Of a stretch of DNA of 36,793 bases, positions 33,850 through 36,793 are shown piece by piece. This DNA is from Bacteroidales bacterium. Its GTDB lineage: Bacteria > Bacteroidota > Bacteroidia > Bacteroidales > VadinHA17. Each line of letters opens with the position of its first letter. The stretch's first letter is position 1. The translations under genes were made by a program, and so were the position numbers. The stretch covers positions 1-36,793 of the forward strand of contig JAUYBT010000168.1 of the NCBI GenBank assembly GCA_030692905.1, read 5' to 3'. A model generated the notes under the pieces. It was not told the origin of the DNA. It searched no databases and worked only from the letters and a program-made list of their open reading frames with translations.

Positions 33850-34266
33850 CTATTTCTCCCTATGAAATAACATATTCAGAGCCCTGTCGAACAGTGTAAG
33901 TATCAGAATCCCAATAAAAACATATATCAGCAACCCAGGGAGATTAAAATTAAAGATTGATGTAAGATTAATCTCGGGCAAAGAAACCTTAATATTTTTA
34001 ATAAGTTCTACCACCGGAAGTGCTGATAAATCAGTTTCACTTCCGGGAATGAGAAAAGCCGCAACTATCAATAAAATTGTAATAGCGGCAGAAATTACAG
34101 GGACAAGGTTTTTATTCCGTAACCTGCCGGCAGCCTTCAAAAGTGCGGCCTCGAGTTGAATGCGCATCATTACTTTTGAAGTAAATCCTTCAGGGGCTTT
34201 TTCAATCCTTTCAGGATTAATATACTGCTTTAGAAGATCTTCCTTATATTTTTCCTGTTTATTCAT
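33850..34266 (-). CDS. Two-TM membrane protein, probable anti-sigma factor
   Basis: I do not recognise the family of this 138-aa protein. The N-terminal 55 residues are charged and cytoplasmic in appearance (NPERIEKAPEGFTSKVMMRIQ), followed by membrane segments at about 56-75 and 108-130, with a short periplasmic loop between. It follows the ECF sigma gene by 62 nt on the same strand. A small membrane protein encoded right after an ECF sigma factor is typically its anti-sigma factor, but no conserved zinc-binding HxxxCxxC motif is seen. The role is inferred from position and topology. Confidence 0.75.
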   Translation of the reverse strand: MNKQEKYKEDLLKQYINPERIEKAPEGFTSKVMMRIQLEAALLKAAGRLRNKNLVPVISAAITILLIVAAFLIPGSETDLSALPVVELIKNIKVSLPEINLTSIFNFNLPGLLIYVFIGILILTLFDRALNMLFHREK

Positions 34267-34304
34267 CAGTTAATAATTTATTTGTTTAAGGTCTGATGGA
34301 ACCA

Positions 34305-34361
34305 CACATGATTGAAAATGAAATATTCTCAATAGTGATTGTAATTTTGATCAATCATGTG
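34305..34361 (-). promoter_or_regulatory. Possible stem spanning the sigma-factor stop codon
   Basis: CACATGATTGA (34305-34315) and TCAATCATGTG (34351-34361) are perfectly complementary over 11 bases with a 35-nt loop. It covers the end of the sigma gene and the gap before the membrane protein. About 0.4 such pairs are expected by chance in a window of this size, so this is weak evidence. Confidence 0.25.
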
Positions 34362-34937
34362 GGTTTCATGATATATTAATTTTTTCTTTTCAACCTTTTC
34401 AATTATTTCCAACATCTTCTGCCTCGCCCTGAAAAGCTTCACTTTAATATTTGATTTGCTTATTCCGGTTAAATCCGATATTTCATCGGTACTCATCTCC
34501 TCATAATAGTAGAGACTTATTAATCCTCGTTCTTCTTCGTTTATTTTCTGCAGGGCAAAGTTAATCAAAGAACTTCTGTATTCCTTTTCTGCCTCTTCCT
34601 CGCTTGTGTTGTTCCCTATAAAATCTGTAGCATCAGCCGGAAAATCCTCAAGGGAAAGGACTCCTTTTTTCTTAATTCGTACATGCGAAATCGCAGTATT
34701 ATAAACTATCCGGTAAAGCCAGGTGGCAAAACTACTTTTCATTTTAAACCCTTTCAGTGACCTGTAAACTTTTAAAAATGAATCCTGTGCAACCTCTTCA
34801 GCCTCTTCATGGTTGCCGCATATCCTGAAAGCAAGGTTATATGCTTTATTCTTATGCCGGTCGACTATATAACTGAAAGCATTACTCTTTCCGGCCAACA
34901 CCTGCTCTATATATAATATGTCGCCTTTATAATCCAT
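34329..34937 (-). CDS. ECF-type RNA polymerase sigma factor, probably autoregulated
   Basis: The 202-aa protein shows sigma region 2 (about 13-85: AFSYIVDRHKNKAYNLAFRI, NHEEAEEVAQDSFLKVYRSL, SSFATWLYRIVYNTAISHVR) and region 4 (about 128-180: INEEERGLISLYYYEEMSTDEI, then GISKSNIKVKLFRARQKML). It is followed by a two-TM probable anti-sigma gene. Its own promoter (34974-34946) and that of the divergent membrane protein share GTAACC-N17-GTCWAA, predicting that this sigma factor drives both. The -10 box ends 8 nt before the ATG, so the transcript would be nearly leaderless. The start Met is the usual distance before region 2. Confidence 0.93.
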   Translation of the reverse strand: MDYKGDILYIEQVLAGKSNAFSYIVDRHKNKAYNLAFRICGNHEEAEEVAQDSFLKVYRSLKGFKMKSSFATWLYRIVYNTAISHVRIKKKGVLSLEDFPADATDFIGNNTSEEEAEKEYRSSLINFALQKINEEERGLISLYYYEEMSTDEISDLTGISKSNIKVKLFRARQKMLEIIEKVEKKKLIYHETHMIDQNYNHY

Positions 34938-34945
34938 TCTGCCTG

Positions 34946-34974
34946 TTTGACGAGTAAAGTTATGAATTGGTTAC
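34946..34974 (-). promoter_or_regulatory. ECF-type promoter of the sigma factor gene
   Basis: Read on the minus strand: GTAACC (34974-34969), 17 nt, GTCAAA (34951-34946). The pattern is that of an ECF -35/-10 pair and is repeated on the opposite strand at 35009-35037. Confidence 0.75.
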
Positions 34975-35008
34975 CGGAATAAATAAAATAATTATTAATC
35001 ATTTTTTT

Positions 35009-35037
35009 GTAACCGGGTTCCGGGAACTATAGTCTAA
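35009..35037 (+). promoter_or_regulatory. ECF-type promoter of the DUF6249-like gene
   Basis: GTAACC (35009-35014), 17 nt, GTCTAA (35032-35037); the downstream leader to the ATG at 35074 is about 30 nt. It has the same -35 sequence, spacer length and near-identical -10 as the divergent sigma gene's promoter. Confidence 0.75.
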
Positions 35038-35073
35038 AGGTGCAAAAAGAGTTTTTAACCAATAATTAAAGTC

Positions 35074-35418
35074 ATGGAAACATTAGTTGCTTTTATCGCA
35101 TTATTCGCTACAGTATTTGGCATTATGTATGTTCACTACACAACACGTAACAAAGAAAGATTGGCACTCATTGAGAAAGGTGCAGATGCCAGCCTGTTCA
35201 ACACGGGTAAAGAGGGGCATAAATTTACATTTGCCTGGGGTAAGTTGACTCTGAAGATCGGAATGCTTTTTATGGGCATTGCATTAGGTATAATGGCAGG
35301 GGCAATTCTTTCCTACGCCGGGGTACTTGATGAAGATGCTAATTACCCGGCAATGATCTTCTTCTTCGGCGGACTCAGCCTTGTATTGTTTTATGTTATT
35401 GACAGAAAAAACAAATAA
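35074..35418 (+). CDS. Small DUF6249-like membrane protein
   Basis: The 114-aa protein has three predicted membrane segments at about 2-21, 57-82 and 90-108, with a conserved-looking cytoplasmic loop TTRNKERLALIEKGADASLF between the first two. I associate this pattern with DUF6249, often encoded next to ECF sigma genes in Bacteroidota, though I cannot confirm the family without a search. It is divergent from the sigma factor gene and has a matching ECF-type promoter, so it is probably part of that regulon and may act in envelope stress. A terminator follows after 22 nt. Confidence 0.82.
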   Translation: METLVAFIALFATVFGIMYVHYTTRNKERLALIEKGADASLFNTGKEGHKFTFAWGKLTLKIGMLFMGIALGIMAGAILSYAGVLDEDANYPAMIFFFGGLSLVLFYVIDRKNK

Positions 35419-35419
35419 C

Positions 35420-35432
35420 AAAAGACAAAACT
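35420..35432. repeat. Variant copy of the dispersed 13-mer
   Basis: AAAAGACAAAACT differs in one base from the 13-mer at 32240-32252 and lies just after the DUF6249-like gene. Confidence 0.6.
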
Positions 35433-35440
35433 TGTAATAG

Positions 35441-35467
35441 GGACATACAATGGCATGTCCTTTTTTA
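35441..35467 (+). terminator. Rho-independent terminator after the DUF6249-like gene
   Basis: GGACAT (35441-35446) pairs with ATGTCC (35455-35460) and is followed by six T residues. Confidence 0.75.
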
Positions 35468-35477
35468 TTTAAACAAA

Positions 35478-35525
35478 ATGAAGAATATAATTGTTCTCAT
35501 AACTGGTTTATTTTTGGCTGAATGA
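35478..35525 (+). pseudogene. Possible decayed lipoprotein leader
   Basis: A 15-codon frame MKNIIVLITGLFLAE ends at TGA and is followed in frame by a Cys codon and 6 more codons to a second stop. It looks like a signal peptide with a lost lipobox, but such a short string could be chance. The 35419-35734 gap otherwise holds the terminator, a -7 box and one small frame. Confidence 0.2.
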
Positions 35526-35568
35526 TGCAAAGCTAAAAATAATCAATAAGAGGGATTGATAATTTATA

Positions 35569-35576
35569 TACTTTTG
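35569..35576 (+). promoter_or_regulatory. Candidate -7 box upstream of the transaldolase-like gene
   Basis: TACTTTTG matches TAnnTTTG; transcription would start near 35583 and include the small frame at 35602. Confidence 0.4.
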
Positions 35577-35601
35577 CCACGAAATAATTAAGTGATTTGA
35601 T

Positions 35602-35703
35602 ATGCCGTTAATGAATGATCACGCAGAAGTTAAGAAATCCGGACTTAAAGTATTTCAGCAACCAACAGCTGATGAACTGCTTTATTCGTCGAAAATAAAA
35701 TGA
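35602..35703 (+). CDS. Small ORF, 33 aa, possible leader peptide
   Basis: The frame MPLMNDHAEVKKSGLKVFQQ... ends 31 nt before the transaldolase-like ATG and after the candidate promoter. It is hydrophilic and I do not recognise it. It could be a leader peptide, a remnant of a longer N-terminus, or not coding. Confidence 0.3.
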   Translation: MPLMNDHAEVKKSGLKVFQQPTADELLYSSKIK

Positions 35704-35734
35704 ACTAGTTGAAACCTTACCAATAATTAAAACC

Positions 35735-36793
35735 ATGGCTGACTTAAATACCAGAATTAGCGATTTTCTTTGGAAGAATCTTAGTGAAAAACATGTTACA
35801 GGGAAAAAAGATCCTTTCTGGGAATCATTACGGAATACGGGTACAGAACTCTGGTTGGATACCGGTGATGTGGAAGAGGCTGAAGCTAACTGGACAGCCG
35901 AAATGAGCGCGTTGACAACCAACAATACGCTGCTTAACAATGAGATACAAAAGGGCATATATGATGTTTTTATCTCCGAAGCAAAAAGTATTGTAAGAGA
36001 TCTTTCTCAGGAGGACAGGGTTAAAGAGATAGCTTTTATTTTAAACGCACGGCATGGTTTAAGGCTGGCTTCCAGGTTCGGAGGATACGTGAGTGTTGGA
36101 CTGCATACTGATATCGCTCATGATATTAAAGCTATTCAGTATTATGGAAAAAGATTTCACGAAATATGTCCGGAACAGTTTATAGTTAAGGTTCCATATA
36201 CTGCCGAAGGTTTGATCGGAGCCAGGCTTCTTAAGGATTCGGGTGTTAAAATCAATTTCACACTTGAGTTCAGTGCCCGTGAGAACGTGCTTGTTACGAG
36301 AGTAGCCAGACCTGACTACCTTAATGTTTTCCTTGGGAGGATTGGCGCTTATATGATTAACAATAAACTTGGCGACGGCTCCGGGGCAGGAGAGATGGCT
36401 GTTATCTCATCACAGAACTGGGTGACAGGCCTGTCCGCTGAGAATCCATGGCAAACAAAACTTATTGCAGCAAGTTTGAGAAATTACAACCAGCTGGAAC
36501 TTCTGGCAGGAACAGATGTTTATACAATGCCTCCGAAAGTAGCCGCTGCCGGACGAAAAGAGTTAAGCGGAAAATTCTCATCCCATACTCATGAAAACTA
36601 TGACGTAAGTCTCTATGATTCAGCAAAAGGAGCTCACATTGAAAAATTCTGGGAAGTTGATAACAAAGTACTTAGTCTTGCAGAAAGGCTCGCCTCTAAA
36701 GTGCCTTCCACCGGTTCCGAATTGATTCGCATAGCTCATGAAGAAGGTTGCGAAGATATGTTCCCTTCACTGACAAAAGAGGAAAAAAGTTTC
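35735..36793 (+). CDS. Divergent transaldolase-family protein (3' partial)
   Basis: The frame is open to the window edge; 353 residues are visible and no stop is reached. It resembles the transaldolase TIM barrel: LWLDTGDVEEA (D42), the TNP-like TTNNTLL (61-67), VKVPYTAEG with the probable Schiff-base lysine K152, INFTLEFS (N174, T176) and FLGRIGAYM (R202). The usual catalytic Glu after strand 3 seems replaced: the stretch reads YVSVGLHTDIA, with Gly122 where transaldolases have Glu. It is longer than a classical transaldolase and has an extended N-terminus. The true reaction is uncertain; it may act on another sugar phosphate or be inactive. Confidence 0.8.
   Translation, partial: MADLNTRISDFLWKNLSEKHVTGKKDPFWESLRNTGTELWLDTGDVEEAEANWTAEMSALTTNNTLLNNEIQKGIYDVFISEAKSIVRDLSQEDRVKEIAFILNARHGLRLASRFGGYVSVGLHTDIAHDIKAIQYYGKRFHEICPEQFIVKVPYTAEGLIGARLLKDSGVKINFTLEFSARENVLVTRVARPDYLNVFLGRIGAYMINNKLGDGSGAGEMAVISSQNWVTGLSAENPWQTKLIAASLRNYNQLELLAGTDVYTMPPKVAAAGRKELSGKFSSHTHENYDVSLYDSAKGAHIEKFWEVDNKVLSLAERLASKVPSTGSELIRIAHEEGCEDMFPSLTKEEKSF

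Noticed and set aside
35608..35958. 116-codon minus-strand frame over the transaldolase-like gene start
   Set aside because: It overlaps the conserved LWLDTGDVEEA region on the other strand and reads as low-complexity Ser/Phe-rich sequence.
1..36793. CRISPR arrays, rRNA operons, tRNAs and toxin-antitoxin pairs
   Set aside because: None were seen: no regularly spaced repeats of 24-40 bp, no rRNA or tRNA consensus segments, and no adjacent small-gene pairs with toxin or antitoxin motifs.

Overview
The window is a chromosomal segment of a Bacteroidota bacterium, probably a Bacteroidales/Marinilabiliales-type anaerobe or facultative anaerobe. This rests on several lineage markers: a fused MurF-alanine racemase, the gliding/T9SS lipoprotein GldB, a secreted protein with a type A T9SS sorting domain, a DUF5686 outer-membrane protein, futalosine-pathway menaquinone synthesis (MqnE), a LemA/TPM cassette, and leaders that repeatedly carry the Bacteroidota -7 box TAnnTTTG while Shine-Dalgarno sequences are weak. 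Sampled housekeeping regions are about 40% G+C.

Layout. 1-7152: 3' part of a large outer-membrane protein (degenerate peptidase-like head, beta-propeller, barrel), a 2[4Fe-4S] ferredoxin, gldB (-), nadE (+) and a Crp/Fnr regulator. 7153-14332: tdk and murF-alr (-), divergent from a helical hypothetical, rsmI and a DUF5686 protein (+). 14338-21766: dnaB (-) divergent from ispE (+); tgt and an LptF/G permease (-); then an overlapping GT2-ECF sigma-rsmG run (+). 21868-27371: rpmH, a large nested palindromic repeat, mqnE, a PASTA protein, a T9SS cargo protein and an RluD-type pseudouridine synthase. 27372-31134: accessory insertion with a DDE transposase and the LemA/TPM/TPM operon. 31214-32182: ddl. 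32183-33849: low-G+C accessory segment with tandem heptamers and a lone secreted gluzincin-like gene flanked by inverted repeats. 33850-35418: an ECF sigma factor, its probable membrane anti-sigma factor and a divergent DUF6249-like membrane protein. 35735-36793: 5' part of a divergent transaldolase-like gene running off the window.

How the genes fit together. Cell-wall and envelope functions dominate: D-Ala supply and ligation (Alr, Ddl, MurF), a PASTA peptidoglycan-binding protein, LPS export (LptF/G), isoprenoid precursor synthesis (IspE), outer-membrane proteins, and GldB with a T9SS client. Translation and replication genes (RsmI, RsmG, Tgt, RluD, L34, DnaB) are interspersed. The most informative regulatory signal is at 34946-35037: two divergent promoters share an identical -35 hexamer, an identical 17-nt spacer length and nearly identical -10 boxes (GTAACC-N17-GTCWAA). 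This predicts that the ECF sigma factor controls both its own operon and the neighbouring membrane-protein gene. The most likely candidate for an uncharacterised mobile unit is the gluzincin gene at 32489-33784 with its complementary 8-bp ends.
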